Assembly: GCA_012511175.1 (NCBI GenBank)
Contig: JAAZGO010000019.1
Location: forward strand, 1-64,000
Length of the DNA stretch: 64,000 nt
Direction: 5' to 3'
Source of the DNA: Fastidiosipila sp.
Lineage (GTDB): Bacteria > Bacillota > Clostridia > Saccharofermentanales > DTU023
Positions 8,427 to 17,327 of the stretch are shown in pieces. Under the pieces are notes generated by a model, which saw only the letters and a program-made list of their open reading frames with translations, did not search any database and was not told the DNA's origin. How positions within the stretch are numbered: position 1 is the first letter of the stretch; each line of letters begins with the position of its first letter. A program made the translations under genes and the position numbers.

Positions 8427-9715
8427 TGAACATTCCGCACTCCTTCAAGTGCCTTCATGGCGCCCAGCCTGGCCTGCTCGAAGTTCAGGCCCCCCTGAAC
8501 AAAAACATCAAAAGGAAACCTGACGGGGCCGTCAGCGGACAGTTCGATGGTCGAACCCTGAATGAAGGATCCCGAGGCCATGATGATGTCACAGTCATAG
8601 CCCGGCATGGGCGCAGCGATAGGGGTGACAAATGAATCAATGGGGGAAGCCGATTGAATGGCCCGGCAAAAGGCTTCCAGTTTTGCCCGGGACTTGAGGC
8701 TGACCAGCTGGACGATGTCACCGCGTTCCCCGTCGGGCAGGGGGGCTGTCTCATAGCCTGCCAGACTGAAAAGAGCGGCTAGGTGCACGGCACCTTGCAT
8801 GGCTGAGGCAACCACGGCCGGTGCCAGGTAGAGTCCTTGCAGGAGCAGCCGGGTCAGGCCGAAAGAGGGCCCCACATGCCGGCCTACACCCACCGCTGTC
8901 ATGGCCTGGCTGACCTCCTCAATCAGATCGGCCCGGCCCGCCACGTAGCCCCCCCCGGGGGCAATGCCTGAACCAGGATTTTTAATCAGGGATCCGGCGA
9001 TCAGATCAGCCCCGAATTCGAGAGGTTCCGCCATTTCGACAAATTCCGAGTAGCAGTGGTCTACAAAAATTATGGCTCGGTCATTGACCTCTTTGACTGC
9101 TTCCGCAATCTGCCGGATGTCCTCATTCAGCAAGGCGCGCCTCTTGGAGTAGCCTCTGGACTTTTGCACATGGACGAGACGTGTCGCCGGCCCAACCATG
9201 GAGCGGATGCTGTCAAGATCAGGCTCCCCGTCCGGCAGCAGGTCGGCCTGGCGGATCAGAACACCCCGGGCCGTCAAGCTTTGGCGGAAGACAGGTTTTT
9301 CCGCGGCACCCTGAACCTGTCCCAAGGTCGGGAGCAGGGAATCATAGGGCCTGCCCGTTGCAATCAGCATCTCGTCAGCCGGAGAAAGAAGTGCCCGCAG
9401 GCAAGTGGCAAGGACCTGGGTGCCCGAACTGAACTGGAGCCGGACCAGGGCATCTTCAGCCCTGAAAGCCCTGGCAAAAACCGCTTCAAGCTGATCCCTG
9501 CCCGCGTCATCGTAGCCATAGCCAGTCTTGGAGGAAAAGGCGCTTTCGGATACTCCCGTGTCCACGAATGCCGCCAGCATCTCCAGCTGCCGTTTCTCGC
9601 GAACCTGGTCGATGCGCCCCATGACGCCTTTCGTTTTTTGCATGGCGGCCTCCGAGAGATCAAAAACCTCCCTGCTGATGCCATGCGCCCCATACCATGA
9701 ATAGCGGTCAATCAA
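8423..9715 (-). CDS. ynbB: Methionine gamma-lyase family PLP protein (YnbB, 'aluminium resistance' family)
   Basis: The 430-residue fold-type I PLP enzyme has the family signature SLIKNPGSGIAPGGGYVAG, whose Lys should form the internal aldimine, and IIFVDHCYSEFVE, with the Asp that contacts the PLP ring. The Alum_res family is common in Bacillota; its substrate is not well established and the annotation as methionine gamma-lyase is by similarity. The TTG start at 9715 is set by GGAGG (9729-9725), 9 nt upstream. No independent promoter is obvious, and readthrough from tRNA-Leu past its terminator is possible. Confidence 0.82.
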   Translation of the reverse strand: MIDRYSWYGAHGISREVFDLSEAAMQKTKGVMGRIDQVREKRQLEMLAAFVDTGVSESAFSSKTGYGYDDAGRDQLEAVFARAFRAEDALVRLQFSSGTQVLATCLRALLSPADEMLIATGRPYDSLLPTLGQVQGAAEKPVFRQSLTARGVLIRQADLLPDGEPDLDSIRSMVGPATRLVHVQKSRGYSKRRALLNEDIRQIAEAVKEVNDRAIIFVDHCYSEFVEMAEPLEFGADLIAGSLIKNPGSGIAPGGGYVAGRADLIEEVSQAMTAVGVGRHVGPSFGLTRLLLQGLYLAPAVVASAMQGAVHLAALFSLAGYETAPLPDGERGDIVQLVSLKSRAKLEAFCRAIQSASPIDSFVTPIAAPMPGYDCDIIMASGSFIQGSTIELSADGPVRFPFDVFVQGGLNFEQARLGAMKALEGVRNVQ

Positions 9716-9744
9716 AGGACAAATCCTCCCCGCAACATTGTACT

Positions 9745-9788
9745 AAAAAACCACTTGCCTTTCCGGTCCAGACCGGAAGGACAAGTGG
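9745..9788 (-). terminator. Rho-independent terminator of tRNA-Leu
   Basis: Arms 9788-9771 and 9768-9751 pair over 18 positions with two mismatches (CCACTTG...TTCCGGTC) around a 2-nt loop. On the minus strand the stem is followed directly by six T residues (9750-9745). It starts 9 nt past the tRNA CCA end. Confidence 0.88.
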
Positions 9789-9796
9789 CTGTCAGT

Positions 9797-9879
9797 TGGT
9801 GCGGCCAACGAGACTCGAACTCGTACGGTCTCCCACACGCCCCTCAAACGTGCGCGTATGCCAATTCCGCCATGGCCGC
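9797..9879 (-). tRNA. tRNA-Leu, anticodon GAG
   Basis: The acceptor arms GCGGCCA and TGGCCGC pair fully, with discriminator A and an encoded CCA (9799-9797). The TΨC arm is CGAGTTCGAGTCTCG. A long variable arm (class II tRNA) follows an anticodon stem CACGT/GCGTG, and loop TTGAGGG gives anticodon GAG, decoding CUC/CUU. Confidence 0.95.
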
Positions 9880-9909
9880 CTCTATGGCCGGCGGAGCGCC
9901 GGCCAAGCC

Positions 9910-9938
9910 ATTATGTCAAACCCCGCCGGCCTTGTCAA
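9910..9938 (-). promoter_or_regulatory. Promoter of tRNA-Leu
   Basis: On the minus strand TTGACA (9938-9933), a 17-bp spacer, then CATAAT (9915-9910). Transcription would start near 9903, about 24 nt before the mature tRNA. A GC-rich inverted repeat (GGCCGGCG/CGCCGGCC, about 9886-9904) lies at the predicted start. Confidence 0.78.
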
Positions 9939-9969
9939 CTTGGAGGAAGCAGCGCAGGCAGCACTTTCA

Positions 9970-9998
9970 TTGAATTTGGCAGTCCTTTTTCCTATACT
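9970..9998 (+). promoter_or_regulatory. Promoter of the ABC exporter genes
   Basis: TTGAAT (9970-9975), 17-bp spacer, TATACT (9993-9998). It lies 47 bp upstream of the ATP-binding gene and is divergent from the tRNA-Leu promoter, with 31 bp between the two -35 boxes. Confidence 0.7.
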
Positions 9999-10044
9999 GG
10001 ATACGTGTGTCCGGCATGGAGGAACAGCCGGAGACCGGAGAGGG

Positions 10045-10818
10045 ATGAAGTGGCAGAAAATGATCCAATTGAAAAATGTGAGCAAAAGCTATGACGGGAT
10101 CCACAAGGCTGTCGATAACCTGACGCTGGATATCCGTGACGGTGAGATATTTGGCTTCCTGGGGCCCAACGGCGCGGGTAAAACCACTACCTTGAAACTG
10201 ATTACAGGTTTGCTGTCGCTTGATCAGGGGTCCATCACTGTCAACGGTCACGACATCGAACAGGATCCCCTTGAAGCCAAGCGGCTCTTTGCTTTCGTCC
10301 CCGATAATCCGGATACCTTCCTGCGATTGAAAGGCATTGAATATCTCCGCTTCATCGCGGACATCTACGGGGTGGACAAAAAAGACCGGGAAGAGCGCGT
10401 CCGCGATTTAACCCGGCGTTTCGGCATCCAGGATGTCTTGAATCAGATGATCCGGACCTATTCCCACGGCATGAAGCAAAAGCTGATCCTGACCGGAGCC
10501 CTTTTACACGACCCTGAAACCTGGCTCCTTGACGAACCCATGACTGGCCTGGACCCCGCCTCCTCTTTCCAGCTGAAACAGCTGATGAGGGAACACGCCG
10601 ACGCCGGCAAAACTGTTTTGTTTTCGACCCATGTGCTGGAGGTAGCCGAAAGAGTCTGTGACCGGCTGAGTGTCATCGACAGGGGCAAACTGCTGTTTGT
10701 CGGCACCATGAGTGAATTGAAAGAACGCTATGCCGAAGACAGCTCATTGGAGTCGCTCTTCCTCCGCCTGGTCAATGATAGCGGCAGTGAGGGAATGACA
10801 GAGAGCTTCAGCCTTTAG
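10045..10818 (+). CDS. ABC exporter ATP-binding protein
   Basis: The 257-residue ATPase carries Walker A GPNGAGKTTT, a Q-loop region near FAFVPDNPDTFLRL, signature YSHGMKQKLIL (SHGMK variant typical of DrrA/NatA-type exporters), Walker B TWLLDEPMTGLDP and H-loop STHVLEVAE. The ATG at 10045 follows GGAGAGGG; the frame remains open upstream through the tRNA but has no start signal there. The permease follows after 13 nt. The substrate is not evident; antibiotic, lipid or ion export are typical for the family. Confidence 0.88.
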   Translation: MKWQKMIQLKNVSKSYDGIHKAVDNLTLDIRDGEIFGFLGPNGAGKTTTLKLITGLLSLDQGSITVNGHDIEQDPLEAKRLFAFVPDNPDTFLRLKGIEYLRFIADIYGVDKKDREERVRDLTRRFGIQDVLNQMIRTYSHGMKQKLILTGALLHDPETWLLDEPMTGLDPASSFQLKQLMREHADAGKTVLFSTHVLEVAERVCDRLSVIDRGKLLFVGTMSELKERYAEDSSLESLFLRLVNDSGSEGMTESFSL

Positions 10819-10831
10819 GAGGGAGGACCAG

Positions 10832-12565
10832 GTGAAACAGTATTTCATCCTCATGAGGCCCCTCCTGAGCGAGATGATCGGAAGCTTCAACCGCGGATTC
10901 GGCCTGGGTTCAAGAAAGAGGAAAAAGACTAAGACAGTTTCCAGGGGCACTTCAATCGCGCTCTACCTTTTCATTGTCCTCCTCTTATCTTTTTATTCGG
11001 TCATGTACGGGATCGGAATTACGCAGGCAGCCATCAAAACCGGCAACCTGGATGGATTCATTCACATGGCGGCGGTCGGAGCGCCCATACTGATCCTGCT
11101 CTTCGGTATCCTGCAGGCCATCCCCACCCTCTATCATGAAAGCAGCCTGGAAATCCTGCTGGTTTTACCTGTCAAGCCCTCGGTGATCATCGCAGGCAAG
11201 ATGACCCAGGCTTTCATCCCCGTCACTCTTTTCCCCACCCTTGCTTTTTTGCCTGCCCTGATCACCCACGGAGTCATGACGGCCAGGCCCTGGCCGTATT
11301 TTGTCCAGCTTGTCCCCTTCATGTTCTTCATCATGCTGGCCCCCTTCGCCCTGATCACCATCCTCGTCATGGTCCTGATGCGCTACACAAAATTTGCGCG
11401 CGACAAGGACCGCTTCCAGATGGTCACTTCCGTCTTGGCCATCCTGATCGCCATCGTCTTCTCCGTCGTGATCAACATGAAAAATATGAGTGACCAGATA
11501 CCCGGTTACTCTGTGGTGGCTCCCGGCGGCATTCCCCCCTTCCTCCAGGGTGCCCTGCGTTTCCTGCCCTCCTCGGCTTTCGGGGTCGGCATGCTGGTCC
11601 GTGCCGGTTCCTGGCAAACGCTTTTGTACGGGTCGGCTGCGCTGGCGTTGAATGCTGCCGCCCTGGCCCTGCTCCTGCTTCTGGCAAACAAGCTCTACCT
11701 GCCCGGTGTCCTGGGTTTGAAGGCCGGCGCCAGACGGCACAGGGAACTGAGCCCTGAACAGCAAGTACGGGCCTTGACCCCGAGAAGCGCCTACCGGGCC
11801 ATTGTCAGCAAAGAATGGAAGCTGCTCCTGCGTACCCCCGCCTTCTTCACTCAGACCATCCTGGGTGCCACCCTCTTCCCTGCCATGATGATCGGCATCC
11901 TGGCCGTCACGCTGGTCAATTTGGAAAAGTCAGCGCTGGAGGGTGCCTCCCTGATCGCAATGGCAAGAAGCTGGGTCGCCTCCGGCCTTTGGGAAAAATT
12001 CAGCTGGCTTTTGGTCCTGATCGTCTCGGGTCTGGCCGCTTTTTTTTCCGGTACCAATATGATGTCAGCTTCCTCCTTATCCCGGCAGGGTTCACTTTTC
12101 GCCTATTCGAAGCTGATGCCTGTTCCGATCCGTACCCAGGTGCTGGCCTGGCTCACACCCGGCATGACCACCATGACTTTGATATGGCTGATTCTCACCC
12201 TTGGACTGACGGTCTTTCTCTCTGCCTCCTGGTTTTTCGGCCTGATTGTTTTCTTCACGGCCTGGCTCAATGCCTATCTGGTCCAGATGACAGGTTTCTA
12301 CACAGACATGGTCTTTCCCCTCCTTGATTGGACCAACGAAATCCAGGCCGTAAAAAATACGAAAGGCGCCCTGGTGACCAGTCTGGGCATGTTTGCCTAC
12401 CTTGGATTGCTCACCGGCTTCAGTTTCCTGGTCCTGCGCCTGTCCGGCGGCCGTTCAGCTGTCACGGCTGTCAGCATTTTCCTTTTCGCTTTGATCTTTT
12501 CAATTTGGATAAGCTTCCTCGTCGTGAAGCGGGCAGGCAGGCTTTTCCGGGCCATTGACATTTAG
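10832..12565 (+). CDS. ABC exporter permease, large multi-span
   Basis: The 577-residue membrane protein has a basic N-terminus (GLGSRKRKKTKTVSRG) and many hydrophobic segments: about 45-60, 85-105, 125-150, 160-185, 190-215, 265-290, then a second half after a basic loop near 310 (ARRHRELSPEQQ) with at least six more. This two-half plan fits ABC-2-like permeases of the YhaP/EcsB type. GTG at 10832 follows AGGAGGGAGG. It pairs with the ATPase just upstream; no third subunit is present. The pair is unrelated by sequence to the downstream pfp. Confidence 0.82.
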   Translation: MKQYFILMRPLLSEMIGSFNRGFGLGSRKRKKTKTVSRGTSIALYLFIVLLLSFYSVMYGIGITQAAIKTGNLDGFIHMAAVGAPILILLFGILQAIPTLYHESSLEILLVLPVKPSVIIAGKMTQAFIPVTLFPTLAFLPALITHGVMTARPWPYFVQLVPFMFFIMLAPFALITILVMVLMRYTKFARDKDRFQMVTSVLAILIAIVFSVVINMKNMSDQIPGYSVVAPGGIPPFLQGALRFLPSSAFGVGMLVRAGSWQTLLYGSAALALNAAALALLLLLANKLYLPGVLGLKAGARRHRELSPEQQVRALTPRSAYRAIVSKEWKLLLRTPAFFTQTILGATLFPAMMIGILAVTLVNLEKSALEGASLIAMARSWVASGLWEKFSWLLVLIVSGLAAFFSGTNMMSASSLSRQGSLFAYSKLMPVPIRTQVLAWLTPGMTTMTLIWLILTLGLTVFLSASWFFGLIVFFTAWLNAYLVQMTGFYTDMVFPLLDWTNEIQAVKNTKGALVTSLGMFAYLGLLTGFSFLVLRLSGGRSAVTAVSIFLFALIFSIWISFLVVKRAGRLFRAIDI

Positions 12566-12586
12566 ACGTGATCTTTGGAGGCAATT

Positions 12587-13837
12587 ATGACGGCACTTAA
12601 AGGAAACCTCATTTTTGGACAGTCGGGCGGGCCAACTTCAGTGATCAACGCCAGCGCTGCGGGCGTAATCCTGGAAGCATTGGAACACCCCGGGTTGATC
12701 CCCCGGGTCTTCGGCATGCATCACGGCATTGAGGGTATCCTCCATGACGATCTCTTTGATCTCTCAAAGGAGGACCGAAGAGAGCTCGAACTGCTGTGCG
12801 GCACGCCCTCCTCCATTCTGGGCACCTGCCGCTACAAGCTGGAGGATCCACAGGCCGATGACGGAGATTTCGAAAGAATTCTCGAAATCCTCCGTAAGTA
12901 CGACATCCGGTATTTTTTCTACAATGGCGGCAACGATTCCATGGACACCTGCTCCAAGGTTTCACGTTACCTGCAAAGCAAAGATTACGACTGCCGCGTG
13001 ATCGGCATCCCCAAGACAGTTGACAATGACCTTTTCGGGACCGATCACTGTCCGGGATACGGCTCAGCCGCCCGCTACATCGCCACCTCAATCGCCGAGG
13101 TCTGGCATGATACCCACTCCTACAAGACCCCCATGGCGGTCGTCTTTGAATGCATGGGACGTCACGCAGGCTGGCTTGCCGGAGCCTCTGCGCTCGCGGG
13201 AGTTATCGGCCGGGGTCCTGATTTGGTCTATTTGCCGGAAGTGGCCTTTGATCAGGAAAAGATGCTGGCAGATGCCCGTCAGGTCCTAAGGCAAAAGAAT
13301 GTTGTCCTGATCAGCGTGTCGGAAGGCATCATGACAGCGGACGGGCGCCTGGTTGCCGAACAGCTGTCAAGCCGGGCGACTGATGCCTTCGGCCACAAGC
13401 AGCTGGGCGGTACTGCTGCCCTGCTGGCCGATCTCCTTGCCGGGGAATTGGGGGTGAAGGTAAGAGGAATTGAGTTTTCTCTCCTGCAGCGGTCGGCTGC
13501 CCACTGTGCTTCGGGAGTCGATATTGAGGAAGCACTCCTCGCCGGGCGTACCGGAGTAAAAGCGGCCATGGAAGGCGCCAGCGGCGTCATGATGGGCTAT
13601 GCCCGCCCCGGCCATGGAGCTTATCGATGCGAGATCATTCAAGTGCCTTTGGAGGAAGTCGCCAACCGGGAGAAAATGGTCCCTCTGACCTGGATCAATG
13701 AAGAAGGCAATGGAGTCACCCGGGATTTCATCGATTACGCGCTTCCTCTTATCGGGGGAGAACCGCATCAGATCCATGAAGAGGGCCTGCCCCGCTTTGC
13801 CCTGTTGAAGAAGATTCCCGCCCGCCCGGGCGTCTAG
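12587..13837 (+). CDS. pfp: PPi-dependent 6-phosphofructokinase
   Basis: The 416-residue enzyme phosphorylates fructose-6-phosphate in glycolysis and also runs in reverse. The N-terminal glycine loop is GQSGGPTSVINA. GGNDSMDT replaces the GGDGS of ATP enzymes, and PKTVDND replaces PGTIDND; both changes mark the pyrophosphate-using form. MGRHAGWLAG binds the sugar phosphate. ATG 12587 is preferred over in-frame TTG 12575 because GGAGG lies 5 nt upstream of it. It is 22 nt after the ABC permease and convergent with the glycogen operon, sharing the palindromic stop CTAG at 13834-13837. GlgC in that operon releases PPi that this enzyme could use (inference). Confidence 0.88.
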   Translation: MTALKGNLIFGQSGGPTSVINASAAGVILEALEHPGLIPRVFGMHHGIEGILHDDLFDLSKEDRRELELLCGTPSSILGTCRYKLEDPQADDGDFERILEILRKYDIRYFFYNGGNDSMDTCSKVSRYLQSKDYDCRVIGIPKTVDNDLFGTDHCPGYGSAARYIATSIAEVWHDTHSYKTPMAVVFECMGRHAGWLAGASALAGVIGRGPDLVYLPEVAFDQEKMLADARQVLRQKNVVLISVSEGIMTADGRLVAEQLSSRATDAFGHKQLGGTAALLADLLAGELGVKVRGIEFSLLQRSAAHCASGVDIEEALLAGRTGVKAAMEGASGVMMGYARPGHGAYRCEIIQVPLEEVANREKMVPLTWINEEGNGVTRDFIDYALPLIGGEPHQIHEEGLPRFALLKKIPARPGV

Positions 13838-15855
13838 AAAGAAAAAACCCTTTCACCATCCAGGTAGACGGCGCCGCTTTCCGGTCCCAAAGGCCCGATG
13901 CCGGTCTGCGCGGGAAAAGCGGCTGTCCCGTCAGCGCGGTTGATGGCGATCCAGGCTTGTGAGGGACCTGCAATCGGTTTTCCGAAAGCGTCCAGCCCGC
14001 CGTCCTTATACCGGCGTAACAAAATGGCTCCCTCCCTGGCGCTGACAATTTCGAACAAGCCTGTTTTCAGCACAGGTGTTCGGCTCTTCAAACGCATGAT
14101 GGAGGCGAGCTGTTCCCTCAGCCTGCTTTCAGGCGGGCCGCCCTTTGCCTCCCAGGGGTAAGTTCTCCGGTTGAAGGGATCATCGTAACCTTCCATGCCC
14201 AGCTCATCCCCGTAATAGACGGCCATGGCACCGGGAAAGGCGATCTGGAATAAAGAGGCAAGTATGAGCATACGTTCACCCCGTTTGCGCTCCTCACCGG
14301 TCAGGGAAAGCCTGGCCTGCTCCTCCCTGCCGGCAGGCATGGGCCGCCCGGCAAGCTCCGTGATAATCCGGCTGGTATCATGGCTGCCCAGGAGGTTCAT
14401 CTGGGTATAGAGAGCTTCCTTGGGGGTGACGGCGAGAGTATTTTCGAAGGCGTCAGCCACTTGCTCCGCCTTGATCTTGTTCTGAAGGAAAGCCAGCACC
14501 TGCCGCCTGAAAGTGTAGCCCATCACCGCATCGTGTGTGTTGCCAAACAAAAAATCCCGGTGATGTCCGTAGCTGATCTTCGCGGTCGGTTCCTCCCAGA
14601 CTTCCCCCAGGATAAAGGCGTCAGGGCGTTCCTGTTTAATGCGCTTCCGCAGCAGTCTCAGGAAAGAATCAGGGAGCTCATCCGAAACATCCAGCCTGAA
14701 TCCGGCACATCCCCGGCGAATCCAATAGGCCAGAACTCCATCAGGGCCGCAAATGAAGCGGCGGTACGACAGGTCTTCCTCATTGACATTGGGCAGGCAG
14801 TGAAAATCCCACCAGCACTCGTAAAGCAGGGGCTCTTCCCCGGTTGCGCTTTCACAATCCCCCTCCTCCCGATAACGCTTGATTTCAGAGTCACCGGCGA
14901 AGCGGTACCAGGAAGTAAAATCGGAAGGGATCCCGTCCCTCATTTCCTGCCAGGCCCCGGCCGAAGGGTAGCGGCCGTAGCGGTTGAAGTAGAGGCTGTC
15001 TGCCCCGGTATGGCTGAAGACACCGTCCAGGATGACCTGGATGCCAAGCCCTCCGGCTTCCTTGAAAAGCCGGATCAGGTCGTCATTGGTGCCAAGGAGG
15101 GGATCAACGGTCAAATAATCGCCGGTATCATAGCGGTGATTGGACTGGGCTTCAAAGACCGGGTTGAGGTAAAGAACCGTCACCCCCATGGAGGCCAGAT
15201 AGGGAAGCTGTTCCACGATTCCCTCCAGGGTTCCGCCGAAAAAATCGCAAGCCTGGTAGCCTTGCGGGGCTTTGCCCTTGAAATCGACTTCCTCTCTCCA
15301 GTCGCTGTGCCAGATCCTTTCCGGCCGCTGCATCAATTCCTGTGCGCGGGCCCGGTCAAAACGGCTGCCCCGGCTGAACCGGTCGGGAAAGATCTGGTAG
15401 ATAACCGCCCCCTTCATCCAGTCAGGCGTCACAAAGTCGCCTGCATGCACCGTCAGCTGAAAGCCCGGGATGGGACTTGAACCGTCAAGGGAAAAAGAGG
15501 GACTGCCGTCCAGGGTTTCCGCCCGTGTTCCCTGGGAGGCCTGATCCGGGAAGCCCCACCGATAACGGCCATCACGCAAGCGCACTTCAAACCAGTAGAA
15601 AAAGAGACCCGGTTCCTCATCCATCTGTACTTGACATTTGAACCAGGCGGAATCATCCTGGCAGGACTCTTCTTCCATGCGCTGGTAACTTTGATGAAAC
15701 TCCCGCAAACCGTGAGCATAGAAAAGCCGGACTGAATCGATTTGGGCGGAATCATCCCCCAGAGCCGCCCTGAAGGTAACCAGGCTTCCGCAAGGCACCG
15801 GGCCTGACGGTGAACGGTAGCGGGGCGAGGTGACATCGTGCCTGATGGTCAGCAA
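13834..15855 (-). CDS. GH13 alpha-glycosidase (neopullulanase/cyclomaltodextrinase type)
   Basis: The 673-residue cytoplasmic protein has an N-terminal beta-sandwich (1-140), then a GH13 barrel opening AVIYQIFPDRFSRG (150-163). Region I is DGVFSHTG (277-284). The nucleophile is Asp389 in GFRLDVSDE, the acid/base Glu418 in ILGEVWEE, and the stabiliser Asp493 in LLGSHDTSR. YYGDELGMEGYDDP is the substrate-end loop of the neopullulanase group. No signal peptide is visible, so it probably trims internal maltodextrin or glycogen. It is the last gene of the glg run, starting (TTG) 4 nt after the glgA stop; the ribosome binding site is weak, so coupling to glgA is likely. Confidence 0.88.
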   Translation of the reverse strand: MLTIRHDVTSPRYRSPSGPVPCGSLVTFRAALGDDSAQIDSVRLFYAHGLREFHQSYQRMEEESCQDDSAWFKCQVQMDEEPGLFFYWFEVRLRDGRYRWGFPDQASQGTRAETLDGSPSFSLDGSSPIPGFQLTVHAGDFVTPDWMKGAVIYQIFPDRFSRGSRFDRARAQELMQRPERIWHSDWREEVDFKGKAPQGYQACDFFGGTLEGIVEQLPYLASMGVTVLYLNPVFEAQSNHRYDTGDYLTVDPLLGTNDDLIRLFKEAGGLGIQVILDGVFSHTGADSLYFNRYGRYPSAGAWQEMRDGIPSDFTSWYRFAGDSEIKRYREEGDCESATGEEPLLYECWWDFHCLPNVNEEDLSYRRFICGPDGVLAYWIRRGCAGFRLDVSDELPDSFLRLLRKRIKQERPDAFILGEVWEEPTAKISYGHHRDFLFGNTHDAVMGYTFRRQVLAFLQNKIKAEQVADAFENTLAVTPKEALYTQMNLLGSHDTSRIITELAGRPMPAGREEQARLSLTGEERKRGERMLILASLFQIAFPGAMAVYYGDELGMEGYDDPFNRRTYPWEAKGGPPESRLREQLASIMRLKSRTPVLKTGLFEIVSAREGAILLRRYKDGGLDAFGKPIAGPSQAWIAINRADGTAAFPAQTGIGPLGPESGAVYLDGERVFSF

Positions 15856-15858
15856 GGG

Positions 15859-17310
15859 TTAACCCGTTTCTTTGAGAATGGACTGATACAGCTTCTCATA
15901 GGATTTTGCCGACCGGGACCAGGAATAATCCCCCTCCATGGCAGCTTTGACCATGAGGCGCCAGCCCTCCTTGTCTTCCCGGTAGACGCGGACGGCTTCT
16001 TTGGCTGTGAAGAGTAATTCATGGGCATTGATGTTCAAAAACCCAAAGCCCGTCCCCGTCTTTTCATACTTGTTGAAAGCCTCCACGGTGTCCGCCAGGC
16101 CGCCTGTCTGCCGCACAAGCGGCAGGGTGCCATAGCGCATGGCAATCATCTGCGAAAGCCCGCAAGGTTCGAAGAGCGAAGGCATGATCAGGAGATCAGC
16201 GCCTGAATAGATCCGCCTGGAGAGATGGCGGTCGTAAGCGATGACCGCCCGCATGCGGCCGGGATGACGTGACTCAATATCCTGCAGCTGTTTTTCGTAG
16301 GAAGGATCGCCTGTCCCAAGCAGGGCGAACTGGATCTCCTCTTCAAGCAGTTCGTCCAGGATATGGAGCAGGAGGTCGATTCCTTTTTGACGGTCAAGAC
16401 GGGTGACCATGGCCAGCAAGGGCTCTTTTGCAGCTTTCGGAAGCCCCAGTTCTTCCTGGAGGGCTTTCTTGCAGGCCGCTTTTCCCCTCATCCAGGCCTT
16501 GGCTGAATAGGTTGAGGCAATCTCCGGATCAGTTTCGGGGTTGTATAGATCCACGTCAATGCCATTGAGAATTCCCTGGATTTTCCAGCTTTGACTTGCC
16601 AGAACCCCTTCCAGCCCCTCCCCGAAATAGGAGGTCATGATCTCTTGCGCATAAGTTGGAGAAACAGTCGTGACCCGGTTGGAATAGACAATTCCCGCCT
16701 TGAGGAAGTTGGGAGTGCCGTCATGAAGGACCCGTGACTCAGTCATGTACTCATCGGGCAGGTCGAGTAGGTCCTGCACTCTTTCGCGGCCGTGGATCCC
16801 CTGGTGCCTCATGTTATGGATGGTAATCAGCGATTGGACGCCCGCATGATGGCCGTACCGCTTGTAGTGGCACTCAAGAAGTGCCGGGATCATACCGGTC
16901 TGCCAGTCGTTCAGATGGAGCAGGTCGGGTTCGAAAGCCATGGGCTGCCCCATGGCTTCAAGGACGGCCCTTTGAAAGAATGCAAATCGTTCGATATCGA
17001 AAGCGTAGTCAATGTAGAGTTTGTCATGGCCAAAATAAAAATCGTTGTCGATCAGGTAGACCGGAACCCCATTTATTTCCATGGAAAAGAGGCCGCTATA
17101 CATGGTCCGCCAGCCCAGCCTGATGATGGACCATCTTAAAAAATGCAGTTCCGATGCGTAGGACTGCTTGATGGTTTTGTAAAGCGGCATGATGACCCGC
17201 AGGTCAAGCCCTCTCTCCCGCAGCGCCTCGGGAAGTGAGCCCGCCACATCGCCGAGTCCGCCGGTCGAAGCCAGGGGAACCATCTCCGAGGTTACAAAGA
17301 GAATTTTCAA
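15859..17310 (-). CDS. glgA: Glycogen synthase (ADP-glucose)
   Basis: The 483-residue GT5 enzyme begins MKILFVTSEMVPLASTGGLG. The K-x-G-G-L motif has Ser in place of the usual Lys (STGGLGDV, 15-22), as in some Clostridia. The C-terminal domain has MPSLFEPCGLSQMIAMRYGT, with the conserved E-x7-E-like donor-site region, and VRQTGGLADTV. It elongates alpha-1,4-glucan from ADP-glucose. TTG 17310 follows AAGGGGGTG. It lies 17 nt after glgD, in the order glgB-C-D-A. Confidence 0.92.
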   Translation of the reverse strand: MKILFVTSEMVPLASTGGLGDVAGSLPEALRERGLDLRVIMPLYKTIKQSYASELHFLRWSIIRLGWRTMYSGLFSMEINGVPVYLIDNDFYFGHDKLYIDYAFDIERFAFFQRAVLEAMGQPMAFEPDLLHLNDWQTGMIPALLECHYKRYGHHAGVQSLITIHNMRHQGIHGRERVQDLLDLPDEYMTESRVLHDGTPNFLKAGIVYSNRVTTVSPTYAQEIMTSYFGEGLEGVLASQSWKIQGILNGIDVDLYNPETDPEIASTYSAKAWMRGKAACKKALQEELGLPKAAKEPLLAMVTRLDRQKGIDLLLHILDELLEEEIQFALLGTGDPSYEKQLQDIESRHPGRMRAVIAYDRHLSRRIYSGADLLIMPSLFEPCGLSQMIAMRYGTLPLVRQTGGLADTVEAFNKYEKTGTGFGFLNINAHELLFTAKEAVRVYREDKEGWRLMVKAAMEGDYSWSRSAKSYEKLYQSILKETG

Positions 17311-17327
17311 ACTTTCACCCCCTTTCG

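Noticed and set aside
9697-10044. N-terminal extension of 116 codons on the ABC ATPase
   Set aside because: It runs across the tRNA-Leu gene and both promoters; ATG 10045 has a good ribosome binding site and gives the family length.
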